Below are positions 16,029 to 25,505 of a stretch of DNA of 64,000 nucleotides, one piece after another. The notes below the pieces were generated by a model, which ran no database searches, was not told where the DNA came from, and saw only the letters and a list, made by a program, of their open reading frames with translations. Position 1 is the first letter of the stretch. Each line of letters starts with the position of its first letter. The DNA lies in contig REEC01000117.1 of assembly GCA_007695285.1 (NCBI GenBank), positions 62,001 to 126,000 on the forward strand, given 5' to 3'. Position numbers and translations under genes: made by a program. This DNA comes from Spirochaetaceae bacterium (GTDB lineage Bacteria; Spirochaetota; Spirochaetia; DSM-27196; PXBQ01).

Positions 16029-17891
16029 CTACACCGCCCGCGCCGGGCGACGCCCGAGGACGACCATCAGCAACGCCAGATCCGAGTTTCGGACGCCGGA
16101 AATCCGCGACGCCTGTCCGATCGAGATAGGTTGGATCTTTTTGAACTTTTCACGAGCTTCGCTCGAGATCCCGTCGATTTGGTCGTACTCGAACCCTTCG
16201 GGGATCCGCATGTTCTCCATGCGCCGGAACCTGTCGACCTGACGATCCTGGCGCGCGACGTATCCTTCGTACTTGACGTCGAGCTCGACCTGCCGGATCC
16301 ACTCGACCGGACGGCCTCCGAGCCCTTCGGGCTCGAGCGCGACGAGATCGGCGAGTGTCGTCTCGGGGCTTTTCAGCGCTTGGTAAAACGACTTCCCCAA
16401 ATGCCGCGAGAGCGATTCCGGCGTGTGCGCGCAGTCGGTTTCGTTGAGATGGCGGTTGCGGAGCAACTCCTTCATCTCGGCGATCGACGATTGTTTCTCG
16501 AGAAATTTTCCCCACCGCTCCTGCGAGTGCAACCCGATCTCGAAACCGGTGCGGCAGAGGCGCGTGTCGCTCGAGTCGTGTCGCAACGAGAGGCGATGTT
16601 CGGCACGCGAGGTGAACATCCGGTACGGTTCTTTGGTCCCGAGCGTGACAAGGTCGTCGATCAGGACGCCGATATACGCCTCCGCGCGCGTGAGCACGAC
16701 GGGGGGCGCTTTCTGAAGTTTCCGGGCCGCGTTGATGCCCGCCATGAGGCCTTGAGCCGCGGCCTCTTCGTACCCTGAAGAGCCGTTCGTCTGGCCCGCG
16801 ACGAAAAGCCCCTCGACGATCTTCGACTCGAGCGCGGGAGTGAGCTGCATCGGATCCATGAAGTCGTACTCCACCGCGTATCCCGGACGCACGATTACCG
16901 CGTTTTCGAGTCCGGGTATCGTGCGGATAAAGGCTTCCTGCACGTCTTCGGGCATCGACGACGACAATCCGTTCAAGTACATCTCTTCGGTATCGAGCCC
17001 TTCGGGTTCTATGAAGACGTGGTGGCGGTCGCGATCGGGGAACTTCACGACTTTGTCCTCGATCGACGGGCAGTACCGCGCGCCGGCGCCGACGATCGTC
17101 CCCGAGTAAAGCGGCGATCGCCCCATGTTCTCGCGCAGAATGTCGTGCGTCGCGGTATTCGTGTACGTGATAAAGCACGGGAGCTTCGGCCGATCGACAC
17201 CGGTGTGCGAGAACGAGAACGGAACGATCTCGTCGTCGCCGAACTGCGTCTCGAGTTTGTCAAAATCCAGCGACCGACGCGATACCCGCGCGGGTGTGCC
17301 CGTCTTCATCCGGCCCATCGTGAACCCGAGTTCGCGCAGCGGCCGGTCGAGGCCGTGCGCCGCCGGCTCGCCGATTCGCCCCGCCGAGGTCGAGTACTCG
17401 CCGACGAAGATCTTCCCGTTCAGGAACGTCCCGGTCGTCAACACGACGACCGACGCCGAGAACCGCCGACCCCGCTCGGTCACGACGCCACAAATTCTGC
17501 GGCCCGAGGCGTCGAGAATGAAATCGACGACGGTGTCCTGAAAAAGGTCGAGATTCGGTTGTCTCTCGAGCGTCTTCTTCGCTGCGGTCTGGTACGCCGG
17601 TTTGTCGGCTTGGGCGCGTGGAGCCTGTACCGCCGGCCCGCGGCTCCGGTTGAGCACGCGGAACTGGATCATCGTCGCGTCGATCAAGCGTCCCATTTCG
17701 CCGCCGAGCGCGTCGATCTCTCTGACCATGTTTCCTTTCGCGAGCCCTCCGACTGCCGGGTTGCACGATAGTTTTCCGATGCAGTCGAGGTTCTGCGTGA
17801 TCATGAGCGTCCGGAATCCCAGCCGCGCGTTCACAAGCGCGGCCTCGATCCCGGCGTGTCCGCCGCCGATCACAATCGCGTCAAACTCCAT
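16029..17891 (-). CDS. mnmG: tRNA uridine-34 carboxymethylaminomethyl synthesis enzyme MnmG (GidA)
   Basis: This 620-aa FAD-dependent enzyme forms with MnmE the complex that installs the cmnm5 group on wobble U34 of tRNAs. The N-terminal dinucleotide fold is GGGHAGIEAA (about residues 9-18), and CNPAVGGLAKG and DGLDTEEMYLNG-like family stretches follow. The start ATG 17891 has TTGGAG 8 nt upstream. A weak promoter (TTGTAC, 18 nt, TACGCT, at 17952-17923) may add transcription in front of it. Order: mnmE, PilZ gene, mnmG, rsmG. Confidence 0.95.
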   Translation of the reverse strand: MEFDAIVIGGGHAGIEAALVNARLGFRTLMITQNLDCIGKLSCNPAVGGLAKGNMVREIDALGGEMGRLIDATMIQFRVLNRSRGPAVQAPRAQADKPAYQTAAKKTLERQPNLDLFQDTVVDFILDASGRRICGVVTERGRRFSASVVVLTTGTFLNGKIFVGEYSTSAGRIGEPAAHGLDRPLRELGFTMGRMKTGTPARVSRRSLDFDKLETQFGDDEIVPFSFSHTGVDRPKLPCFITYTNTATHDILRENMGRSPLYSGTIVGAGARYCPSIEDKVVKFPDRDRHHVFIEPEGLDTEEMYLNGLSSSMPEDVQEAFIRTIPGLENAVIVRPGYAVEYDFMDPMQLTPALESKIVEGLFVAGQTNGSSGYEEAAAQGLMAGINAARKLQKAPPVVLTRAEAYIGVLIDDLVTLGTKEPYRMFTSRAEHRLSLRHDSSDTRLCRTGFEIGLHSQERWGKFLEKQSSIAEMKELLRNRHLNETDCAHTPESLSRHLGKSFYQALKSPETTLADLVALEPEGLGGRPVEWIRQVELDVKYEGYVARQDRQVDRFRRMENMRIPEGFEYDQIDGISSEAREKFKKIQPISIGQASRISGVRNSDLALLMVVLGRRPARAV

Positions 17892-18009
17892 TTACATGAC
17901 TCCAATGGTTAAGTTTCTCCGGAGCGTATCACGGCAACCCCACGTGGTACAACTCGCGTGGCTCAAGACGCGCGAATCAAGACGTCGGGTGCACGATCCG
18001 CCGGCGCGT

Positions 18010-18372
18010 TCAGCCGTTGTAGAGGAAAGGAAGCTCGTCGATTATATCGCCTTCGTCGGGAGCGTTCAACTCGACAAGGCGGCGAAGGTGCGGTATCGAC
18101 TCGATATCGACCAGGACGAACCGGAACCCGAGATACTCGTACTCACGATGGATATACTCGGCGTCGGCGACGATCGTGAGGTCAGACCCCGGCAACGCGA
18201 TCGAAAGCGAGACCGTCGTCCCGAGCGGAAATGCATCGGAGTCGTCGGGGTTCACAAGAGCACCTTTCAACGAGAGGTTGATGACCGAAAACGCGACGAC
18301 GGTTCGGCCGTGTGTCGCTGTGCCGCGCGTCTCGAACTCTGCGCGCCTGAATCGTCGTTTTTCGCGTCCCAC
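18010..18372 (-). CDS. PilZ-domain protein, putative c-di-GMP receptor
   Basis: This 120-aa, essentially single-domain PilZ protein has the c-di-GMP-binding arginine motif REKRRFRR near the N-terminus and NLSLKGALV (the D/N-x-S-x-x-G motif) about 25 residues later. A beta-barrel pattern follows to YLGFRFV. I prefer GTG 18372, which has AGAGG 5 nt upstream. A TTG at 18417 would add 15 residues but has a poor ribosome site. It lies between mnmE and mnmG, an unexpected place for a c-di-GMP effector; its output is unknown. Confidence 0.8.
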   Translation of the reverse strand: MGREKRRFRRAEFETRGTATHGRTVVAFSVINLSLKGALVNPDDSDAFPLGTTVSLSIALPGSDLTIVADAEYIHREYEYLGFRFVLVDIESIPHLRRLVELNAPDEGDIIDELPFLYNG

Positions 18373-18423
18373 GCCTACCTCTGCGCCATTATCCGGTCGT
18401 CGGCCGACCGCTGTCAAGGCGAA

Positions 18424-19812
18424 CTACTTACCGACACAGAAGCCCGAGAACATCGCGTCGAGAATGTCGTCGGTGGTGACCTCGCCGGTGATTTCGCCGA
18501 GCGCCCGAATCGCTTCCTGAAGGTCGAGCGCGACCGCGTCGACGGGGACGCCGGCGTCGACTCCGACTTTCGTTTCGCGCAGCGCTGCGAGCGCGCGTTC
18601 GATCAGATCCTTCTGTCGCACCGAATCGATTACGGGCCGACCGTCGGCCACGCCGCGCTCAGGGGTGATCCTCGTGGCGATCGCCGCGCGCAACGCCTCG
18701 ACGTTTTCACCGGTCTCCGCACTGATCCCGATATACCCTGCCGGGCAGACGCGCGCATCCACCAAGTCGATCTTGTTCCACGCGACGACGCACGGAACAC
18801 GATCCGCGATCTGCTCGACGCGCCGCTCGTCGTCCGCGACAACCCCCTCGATTCCATCCACAACGTATACGACGAGGTCGGCAGCTCCAAGGATCGACTC
18901 GGACCGGCGAACTCCCTCCGTCTCGATGGTGTCCTCGCTCACACGGAGACCCGCGGTATCAAAAAGCCGGACGGGAACGCCGTCGATAATCGTCGTAGCC
19001 TCGATGTAGTCGCGAGTCGTGCCGGGCACGTCGGATACTATCGATCGGTCCTCGCGCACAAACAGGTTGAACAGCGACGACTTTCCGGCATTCGTTCGTC
19101 CGGCGATCGCGACTCTCACTCCTTCCTGGTACACGCGTCCGATACGGTACGTCGCGACGAGCGACTCAAGCCGCACGATCGTCTCGTCGATCACCTCGGG
19201 AGGAATCACGACTTCACCGGTATCCTCCTCGGGGTAATCGAGCTGAATCTCAACTCGCGCAAGAATATCGACCAGGCGCCCCTTGACCGAGTCGATCGCG
19301 CGTTCGATGCTTCCGCCCAGGCGGTTCATCGCGAGCGATCGTGCACGGTCGCTCCGCGCGCGGATAATCTCGTTGACCGCTTCGGCTCGCGTAAGATCGA
19401 GCTTTCCCGTAAGAAACGCACGCAGCGTGAACTCACCGGGTTCGGCGGGGCGGAACCCTGACGAGTACAGCGTCTCGAGAATCCGCTCGATCACCGGCAG
19501 GCTCCCGTGAGAGTTAATTTCTACCGAATCCTCGCCCGTGTAACTGTGCGGCGCACGGAACACGTTCACGAGGACTTCGTCGATCGTCCGACCGTCACGG
19601 TCCTGGAACCGTCCGTGCATGATCGTGTATCGAGGCGCGTCTCGGAGCTTCTCGGGACGCGAGAACAGAGGTGCGATCAGCTCGATCACGCGAGCGCCCG
19701 AGGCGCGAATCACCGCGACCGCGCTCTGCGCGTACGGAGTCGCGAGCGCCGCGATCGGATCGTGCACCCCGTCGGAATCCGCGTCTGCGGTCGTTTTTTC
19801 ATCGGTCGACAT
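18424..19812 (-). CDS. mnmE: tRNA modification GTPase MnmE (TrmE)
   Basis: This 462-aa protein is the GTPase partner of MnmG. The N-terminal tetrahydrofolate-binding domain (from HDPIAALATPYAQ) leads to the G domain with Walker A GRTNAGKSSLF, switch region SDVPGTTRDY, DTAG and NKID. The C-terminus ends in the functional FCVGK, including the essential cysteine. The start is placed at ATG 19812, since the family begins shortly before the IAALATP motif. Upstream in-frame codons run into the intergenic region and are less convincing. Confidence 0.93.
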   Translation of the reverse strand: MSTDEKTTADADSDGVHDPIAALATPYAQSAVAVIRASGARVIELIAPLFSRPEKLRDAPRYTIMHGRFQDRDGRTIDEVLVNVFRAPHSYTGEDSVEINSHGSLPVIERILETLYSSGFRPAEPGEFTLRAFLTGKLDLTRAEAVNEIIRARSDRARSLAMNRLGGSIERAIDSVKGRLVDILARVEIQLDYPEEDTGEVVIPPEVIDETIVRLESLVATYRIGRVYQEGVRVAIAGRTNAGKSSLFNLFVREDRSIVSDVPGTTRDYIEATTIIDGVPVRLFDTAGLRVSEDTIETEGVRRSESILGAADLVVYVVDGIEGVVADDERRVEQIADRVPCVVAWNKIDLVDARVCPAGYIGISAETGENVEALRAAIATRITPERGVADGRPVIDSVRQKDLIERALAALRETKVGVDAGVPVDAVALDLQEAIRALGEITGEVTTDDILDAMFSGFCVGK

Positions 19813-19969
19813 ACGACGGTATCTTTCCATAAACGCCGCGCGATGTCGACACCGACGATGGGTCGGCGATGGGTCGACGCCCGTGTGTATCGGCGTCCGT
19901 GTGTTGCCTTTTCGGGCGGAACGACGGTACAGTAGCGAGGACGACACCGATTAACCGCGGGAGACGATT

Positions 19970-20440
19970 ATGGAGACCACCGATCTTTCGGGGATGTCGC
20001 CGGAGGACGCACGTGAGTACGTTCTTCGGTGCGCCACACAGCTTCACTCGATCAAGCGCGAACGCGCGCAACTCCGAAAGAGTTTCGAGGAGTGGGAGCG
20101 ACGCGCGCGGCTGGCGCAAGAGGCGGGCAATACCGAGTTGTACAACGAAGCATTAGCGCAGTGCCGTGCGTTCACCGAGAAGCACGAGGCTCTCGGCGTC
20201 GAAGAGGCCGAACTCGCGCACGATGTCGCGATAATGAAAGAGAACCTTCGGAGCGTGAAGATCGCGGGCGAACGCACGATCGACCCTGATGCGCTACTCA
20301 GGAACCTCGAGTCGGTTGTCGGAGAGCACCACGCGCTCGAGAACGACATGAGAAGCGCGGAGCTCGACGTAGAGCTCGAAGCGTTGAAACGCAAGCTTGC
20401 CGAGGAAGAAACCCGGGCCCCGGAACAGGACGAGAAATGA
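19970..20440 (+). CDS. Coiled-coil protein of unknown function
   Basis: This 156-aa, highly charged, almost wholly helical protein has predicted coiled coil over about residues 13-147. There is no signal peptide and no membrane segment. It starts at ATG 19970 with GGGAGACG upstream and a weak promoter-like pair (TTGCCT, 18 nt, TACAGT ending at 19933). It overlaps the phosphodiesterase gene by 4 nt, so the two are co-translated. I do not recognise the family. Confidence 0.7.
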   Translation: METTDLSGMSPEDAREYVLRCATQLHSIKRERAQLRKSFEEWERRARLAQEAGNTELYNEALAQCRAFTEKHEALGVEEAELAHDVAIMKENLRSVKIAGERTIDPDALLRNLESVVGEHHALENDMRSAELDVELEALKRKLAEEETRAPEQDEK

Positions 20441-21234
20441 CGCGACGAAAGACGAGGTTACCGATTCTACCGACGTACGCTCGCCCTCTGGTGTTCGCGC
20501 ACCGCGGGGTGTCGACCCGGACGCCCGAAAACACGATAGCGGCGTTCGAGCTTGCTGTTCGGGAGGGAGTACCGGGCGTCGAACTCGACGTGCACCGAAC
20601 CGCCGACGGTAAGGTTGTCGTCACGCACGACGACTCGACCGGCAGAGTCGCGGACCGCGATTGTGTCGTCGCCGAGACGAGCGCGGCAGAACTGCGAACC
20701 CTGGATTTCGGCGCCAAGTTTGGGGGCGGTTTCGAGGGCCAGAGAATTCCCTTTCTCGATGAAGTGTTTGAAACGCTCGGTCCGACGACGTATCTCGACA
20801 TCGAGATGAAGTGCCGGTCGCGCGTTCCGACGGGCCTACAACAACAGGTAGCCGAGACGATCGCCCGCCACGGTGCTCAACACCGCTGCATCGTATCCTC
20901 CTTCAACCCGTACGCGTTGCGCTCGTTTCGTACGGTAAACACCGATGTCCCGATCGCCGTGATCTACTCGTCACACGACGGCGTGCCGCCGGTTCTCCGG
21001 CACGGTGCGGGTCGGTTCATCGTCGGAACCGACGCGCTCAAACCGCATCACCCGCGCGTCGGTCGTCTCTATCGGTTTGTGCTGGGAACGATCGAGGGCT
21101 ATCCGTTTCTGCCGTGGACGATCGACGATCGCGACGAGGCGCTTCGCGTTCTCGCGCACGGTGCCGAAGGCGTGATCACGAACGATCCACGCGCGATCCT
21201 CACCGAGACCGAGGTGCGGTGGAACCCGGCGTAA
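20437..21234 (+). CDS. Glycerophosphodiester phosphodiesterase
   Basis: This 265-aa protein of the GlpQ/UgpQ family hydrolyses glycerophosphodiesters to glycerol-3-phosphate and an alcohol. Family motifs are AHRGVSTRTPENT (catalytic His and metal-site Glu region), GVELDVHRTADG, VVTHDD, YLDIEMK, SSFNPYALRSF, and PWTIDD..GVITNDP near the end. No signal peptide is visible, so it is probably cytoplasmic (UgpQ-like). It is translationally coupled to the coiled-coil gene. Confidence 0.9.
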   Translation: MTRRKTRLPILPTYARPLVFAHRGVSTRTPENTIAAFELAVREGVPGVELDVHRTADGKVVVTHDDSTGRVADRDCVVAETSAAELRTLDFGAKFGGGFEGQRIPFLDEVFETLGPTTYLDIEMKCRSRVPTGLQQQVAETIARHGAQHRCIVSSFNPYALRSFRTVNTDVPIAVIYSSHDGVPPVLRHGAGRFIVGTDALKPHHPRVGRLYRFVLGTIEGYPFLPWTIDDRDEALRVLAHGAEGVITNDPRAILTETEVRWNPA

Positions 21235-21274
21235 GGCCGTCATACGATGAAGAAGTAGTCAACGGCACGGTCGA

Positions 21275-22615
21275 CTAAGGGAATGCGGCGACGATATCCT
21301 GTCCGAATCGGATGCCGATCGCGCGGAACGCGGCCGAGATCGCAGCGGAAGAACTCTGCCCCCGCGAGCGCTGAGTCGCCGAGACGCGCGACACCGTGAC
21401 CCCGGTTTCCAACTCGATCATCGACACTTCGCCACTCACCGTTACGACGAATCCGTTGTCTTCCTCAAACCCCGTGATCCTGACCGTACCAAATACCACG
21501 CGTTGCACGTCGGGATCGACCGCGGTCCGGAGAAACCGAGCCGCAGCCTCACCGGTGAGGCTGCGCGCCGGCCGCGCGTCAACCGTTCCAGGAGTCACGG
21601 TAAATCCCTCTCCAATAAGCAGCCGAGTCATAGCATTTGCGGTCGTATCGGTAGCGAGCGGATTCCCGGCAATGTCAGTCTCGACCACGGCGACGGACGT
21701 CCGGATCTCTCGGGCGCGCGATTCGATTATGTAGACGAAGGCAACGCGTTTCTCCGCCGCGACTCCACGAATACGCGCGACGACCGCGTCGTCGGTCTCG
21801 AGGCTGGTCACGGGTGCAATGAACGGAGACAGATCGAGAACCATCGTGACCGTCTCACGGCCAGGCGTCGTGAGCGCCGGAGGCACGAACTCAACGCGTC
21901 CCGCGGCGTCGGTTTGCAGCGAGGCGGTCCGGACCGCGGTTCTACCGTCGGGACGAGCGTCGCGATAGGCGACCGTTATCGGGGCCGAAACGAACGCTCC
22001 ACGGGGAGTCGAAACCTCAAGCACGAAAGCATCCTCGACCGGTCGACGTACGACGCCGATCAGATTGTCGGTCCGCTTTGTGAGGCTGATCTCCCGAATC
22101 GTGTCTTCGAGTACCGTTGCAAGGCGATCGACGACTTCGGCAGGAGCATTGTCGTCGATCGCGGCGCGAACAGCGCGTGCGTACGCCGAAATCGCTTCGA
22201 AGTACTCTCCGGCCGCCCGGTATTCGATCGCACGGATCTCGGCGTCGTGATACCGGCCGCGCGCCGCGGAGTCGGGAAGACTCACCGGATATAAAGCACC
22301 CGGCAGTGCGGCGGTCGCGACGGAGTGAGGATCGCGGTCAGACTCGATCTGCGGATCGTCGGCCGAGTCGTCGCCGCGTTCCGCGTCGAAGGAAGAGCTG
22401 GACTCGGGTTCCGCCGGTCGCTGATCATCGCTCGGATCATCGCTCGGCTCGGGTACTTCATGCGAAGGCCGCTCGTCGTGCACCGGATATCCATCGGGCG
22501 CGCGTTGCTCGCCGCGCGTCGGCGGTCCGGTGCCGCACGACGAAACCACGACGCCCACTGCGATCACGCCGATCGTAATGAGAAGAAAACGTCGTGAAAT
22601 ATCGCGTCCGGCCAT
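21275..22615 (-). CDS. Lipoprotein of unknown function
   Basis: This 446-aa protein starts at ATG 22615 with GGTAGAG upstream. The lipoprotein signal is MAGRDISRRFLLIT... with lipobox VSSC. A disordered, acid- and proline-rich linker (about residues 25-105) follows. A helical segment around YHDAEIRAIEYRAAGEYFEA comes next, then a beta-rich region and a C-terminal domain with RVVFGTVRITGFEEDNGFVVTVSGEVSMIE, reminiscent of LPP20/CsgG-type lipoprotein assembly modules. That resemblance is weak. It is preceded by a second LPP20-like lipoprotein 94 nt upstream. Confidence 0.7.
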   Translation of the reverse strand: MAGRDISRRFLLITIGVIAVGVVVSSCGTGPPTRGEQRAPDGYPVHDERPSHEVPEPSDDPSDDQRPAEPESSSSFDAERGDDSADDPQIESDRDPHSVATAALPGALYPVSLPDSAARGRYHDAEIRAIEYRAAGEYFEAISAYARAVRAAIDDNAPAEVVDRLATVLEDTIREISLTKRTDNLIGVVRRPVEDAFVLEVSTPRGAFVSAPITVAYRDARPDGRTAVRTASLQTDAAGRVEFVPPALTTPGRETVTMVLDLSPFIAPVTSLETDDAVVARIRGVAAEKRVAFVYIIESRAREIRTSVAVVETDIAGNPLATDTTANAMTRLLIGEGFTVTPGTVDARPARSLTGEAAARFLRTAVDPDVQRVVFGTVRITGFEEDNGFVVTVSGEVSMIELETGVTVSRVSATQRSRGQSSSAAISAAFRAIGIRFGQDIVAAFP

Positions 22616-22709
22616 GACTCTACCACCGATTACAGGTTCGTACGGCCAAACGAAGCGGCGGAACGGCAAACCGAGTGGTGCACACCCGGTTGCCGAGAGT
22701 CACTCACGA

Positions 22710-23363
22710 TCACATCCCCGCCGCGAACGCCTCTTTGACTCTGTCACGCACGGTCTGTTCATCCTCGCTAGTTGCCCGGTCTACGCTCTCGAGCGCTTCC
22801 CGTATCATCCGGTCGAGCGTCGTCCGAGGAATCTGGTACAGCACGAGATACGTGTACGCGTCTTCCTCGACCGATCCGTCGGGTCGATAGTATCGCATCT
22901 GGACCCAGTAATCGGCCGCGGGTACGTAACCGGAAAACTCCACGTCGGAGAAACTTTGAACGACTTGCTCCATGTACGTCTCGATCGCATCCATGTCACC
23001 CGCTGCGGCGCCCGCGAATCGGACCTGAACGCGGTTCCGGACGATTTGAGCGATCTGCGAAGCCGCGGTGAAGTTGCGCGTCCAAAGCTGAGCCCCGTCA
23101 AGGCTGCGCGCGCGCGGCGACTCGAACTTGAAAACGTAGTATCCGTCGAACTCAGAGAGTTGCTCCAGCTCTATTTGGTCGAGAAACACCCACTCGGGCA
23201 CATCGCGCCCGAAACGATAGTTCTTGTGATCGAGAATATCGGGCCGGCGAAGAATCGGCTCGGGCGCACTCGGCCTGGCGTCCGGCCCGGGCGCCGACGC
23301 GCACGCGGACAGAAGGACGGCTGCCAAACCACAAACAAGAACGAACCCTTTTGCTCTCTTCAC
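22710..23363 (-). CDS. LPP20-like lipoprotein
   Basis: This 217-aa lipoprotein has signal KRAKGFVLVCGLAAVLLSAC. I place the start at GTG 23363, which has GGAGG 5 nt upstream and leaves a compact signal; GTG 23387 would add eight residues. The mature part has DVPEWV and a helix-strand layout with repeated hydrophobic periods, resembling LPP20 family proteins that are common in spirochaete outer envelopes. No enzymatic motif is seen. The next gene in the same direction is also a lipoprotein. Confidence 0.68.
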   Translation of the reverse strand: MKRAKGFVLVCGLAAVLLSACASAPGPDARPSAPEPILRRPDILDHKNYRFGRDVPEWVFLDQIELEQLSEFDGYYVFKFESPRARSLDGAQLWTRNFTAASQIAQIVRNRVQVRFAGAAAGDMDAIETYMEQVVQSFSDVEFSGYVPAADYWVQMRYYRPDGSVEEDAYTYLVLYQIPRTTLDRMIREALESVDRATSEDEQTVRDRVKEAFAAGM

Positions 23364-23473
23364 TACTTCCTCCATTTGAGTACTCACCGCGGTTAGCCCA
23401 CGGGCGTTGTTATTGTAACGCGGCGAAGAGAAATTTTCTATCGATTTCCAAGCAGTTCTAGCGATAAAGGATC

Positions 23474-25435
23474 TTACTGAGTCGCCGGCATCGTCGGCGA
23501 CGTCGCGAAGCGTCGGCCCGTACGGTGCGCGACGATCGACCGCAGACGAACTTCGGTCTCGGTTGTCACGGCAACCACCAGACCCTCGAAACCTTCAGGC
23601 GATGTGCTATTGAGAACCATCTCATCGAGACGAAACTCCAGCTCCGGCGTTGCGTGCACGACCACGACGATCACCTGCCCTTCGGAATCGACATCGATCT
23701 CGACATCGTCACCGGAGGGGTTTTGATCCGGCGACGAGGCGTCATACACCGGGAAGCGCTCGATTGCGGCCTCGGCACGCCGTCCACCGGTCATGACCGG
23801 GAAGAACTCGAGTTCGAGTCCCGACGTGATACGTTCGAACTCCATCTCGATTGTGAGCGCCTCGTTGTCAAAGAAGAAAGGTTCAAACGACACGGCCGAT
23901 CCGGCGGGAATCACGAGCGAACCGGCTTCAACGCGCGCGTCGTCGACAACCAGCGCGCTCGACTCGAACCCTTCTGCGTACACGAAGTTCTCGCCGTACT
24001 GCGCGCGCATCGCGTTCGAGAAGACATCCGCGTCGGCAGCGGGCAGTTTATCCGCGTCACGGAAAAAAACGCCAAACTCATCGACGATCGCGACGATACC
24101 GTCCGCACCGCCGATCGTCGAAACCCCCGCGTTTGGTGTCCATCGACCCGCGCTTTCGTTCCGCTCGAGAGCGAGTGGTACGGTACCGTCCCCGACCGCG
24201 CGTCCGTTCGTGAACCACGAGTAGGGAGTTCCGTCTGCACCGGGTTTCACCGAGAGCACGAGACTCGACACGGCCCCCGTCTCTATCTGAAGAGGAACGA
24301 ACTCGCTGCGATACGCGACATCGAGGTACGACAACACAAACGCGCCGTGCATGTCGTCGCGAAGCAGGATCTCGAACTCGATCCTCGCCGATCCCGGCTC
24401 GTCACCGAGCGCGTGAAACACGCGTCGCGTGCCCTCGAACTCGTACGGAAGAAATCGAAGGTGGAGAGAAAACGGCGAGAGCACCCCATCGTCGAACGGA
24501 AGAACGAGCTCATCGAGCCGGATTCCGGACGAGCCGTCGAGGTAGTACCCGAACACCTCACCGTCTATCCTGACGCGCGGAGCACCGATCGCGACCCCAT
24601 TACGGGGAGCGCGCACCGACTTAACGCGATACCCGTCGTCGCGGAAGTTGCCACGAAGATGCAGAAGCGAGTAGTACGAGTCGCGCGGCGACAGTTCGAC
24701 CCCCGCCGCGTCGCGGTCTCGCTTCACGACGATCTCGCTCCGTTGCACGAGCACGGACGAAACCACGCTACCCGATTCCGGGACAAACGGGATCAACTCG
24801 ACCCGAATCGGATGTACGCCCTCTTCCGACGGTGACTTAACCTCGATTGTGTCGGCTCCCGTACTCACGTGCCCTTCGCCGATTACGCGACTGCCGGAGT
24901 ACCACCTCACGTACGGGTCCGATCCGGGTGGTACGTCAAGATGCGCTCGCACGATGCCGGCGGAGTCAGGATCCATGATCGGCGGATACGCCGATATCCC
25001 GGCGATCGCGTACCGACCGACGGCGTAGAAGAAACGCCGCTCGACGACTACAGTGTTTTCCTCCCCGTCAAGAATCGAGAATCGCACCGTGTACACGCCG
25101 TCGGGAAGTATCGGCAACTCGATCTCCGGCAGCTCACCCGAGCGCGACTCGGTCTCGAACTCGCTGTCGGCGATGATCTCGCCGTCCGCGTCGAACAGCT
25201 CGACGACGACGACGACCGTCGGGCTGCCGTCGGGATCCGGAGAGAACTGAAGCGACACGGGAATCGATGCACCGTGCGGAAGGATTTCTCCGTCATCGAG
25301 AGTGTGAATAGTCACGCGAGACGGCTCGCGCACGGGAGACATGAACAGCGACGTATCTCCGCATCCGATCACGATCACCGAAATGGATAAAACGAGAAAT
25401 ACTTCCATTTTTCGGCGCGCAATCCTTTTCCACAT
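23474..25435 (-). CDS. Large beta-rich lipoprotein
   Basis: This 653-aa surface or periplasmic lipoprotein has a signal with lipobox VIGC (about residue 25). The body is mostly beta-structure. An immunoglobulin-like segment (PVSLQFSPDPDG...GVYTVRFSILDGEE) occurs near residues 50-120. Later regions with RVKSVRAPRNG, LDELVLPFDDG, and FSLHLRFLPYEF resemble concanavalin/laminin-G-type sandwiches. There is no catalytic motif. ATG 25435 is chosen because it gives a well-formed signal; ATG 25408 is an alternative. It is the first gene of the three-lipoprotein group. Confidence 0.65.
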   Translation of the reverse strand: MWKRIARRKMEVFLVLSISVIVIGCGDTSLFMSPVREPSRVTIHTLDDGEILPHGASIPVSLQFSPDPDGSPTVVVVVELFDADGEIIADSEFETESRSGELPEIELPILPDGVYTVRFSILDGEENTVVVERRFFYAVGRYAIAGISAYPPIMDPDSAGIVRAHLDVPPGSDPYVRWYSGSRVIGEGHVSTGADTIEVKSPSEEGVHPIRVELIPFVPESGSVVSSVLVQRSEIVVKRDRDAAGVELSPRDSYYSLLHLRGNFRDDGYRVKSVRAPRNGVAIGAPRVRIDGEVFGYYLDGSSGIRLDELVLPFDDGVLSPFSLHLRFLPYEFEGTRRVFHALGDEPGSARIEFEILLRDDMHGAFVLSYLDVAYRSEFVPLQIETGAVSSLVLSVKPGADGTPYSWFTNGRAVGDGTVPLALERNESAGRWTPNAGVSTIGGADGIVAIVDEFGVFFRDADKLPAADADVFSNAMRAQYGENFVYAEGFESSALVVDDARVEAGSLVIPAGSAVSFEPFFFDNEALTIEMEFERITSGLELEFFPVMTGGRRAEAAIERFPVYDASSPDQNPSGDDVEIDVDSEGQVIVVVVHATPELEFRLDEMVLNSTSPEGFEGLVVAVTTETEVRLRSIVAHRTGRRFATSPTMPATQ

Positions 25436-25505
25436 ATACTCATAGCATACTACAAAACGCACGAAAAGCAACGACTTTTTTTTGGGGCGTTTTTGGGTGG
25501 AGAGA

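Noticed and set aside
18373-18417. TTG 18417 as start of the PilZ gene
   Set aside because: Adds 15 unconserved residues with a weak ribosome site; GTG 18372 has AGAGG at proper spacing.
25440-25500. Terminator after pepT
   Set aside because: Arms AAAACGC/GCGTTTT pair across a long loop, but no proper U-tract follows and the T-run lies on the other strand.
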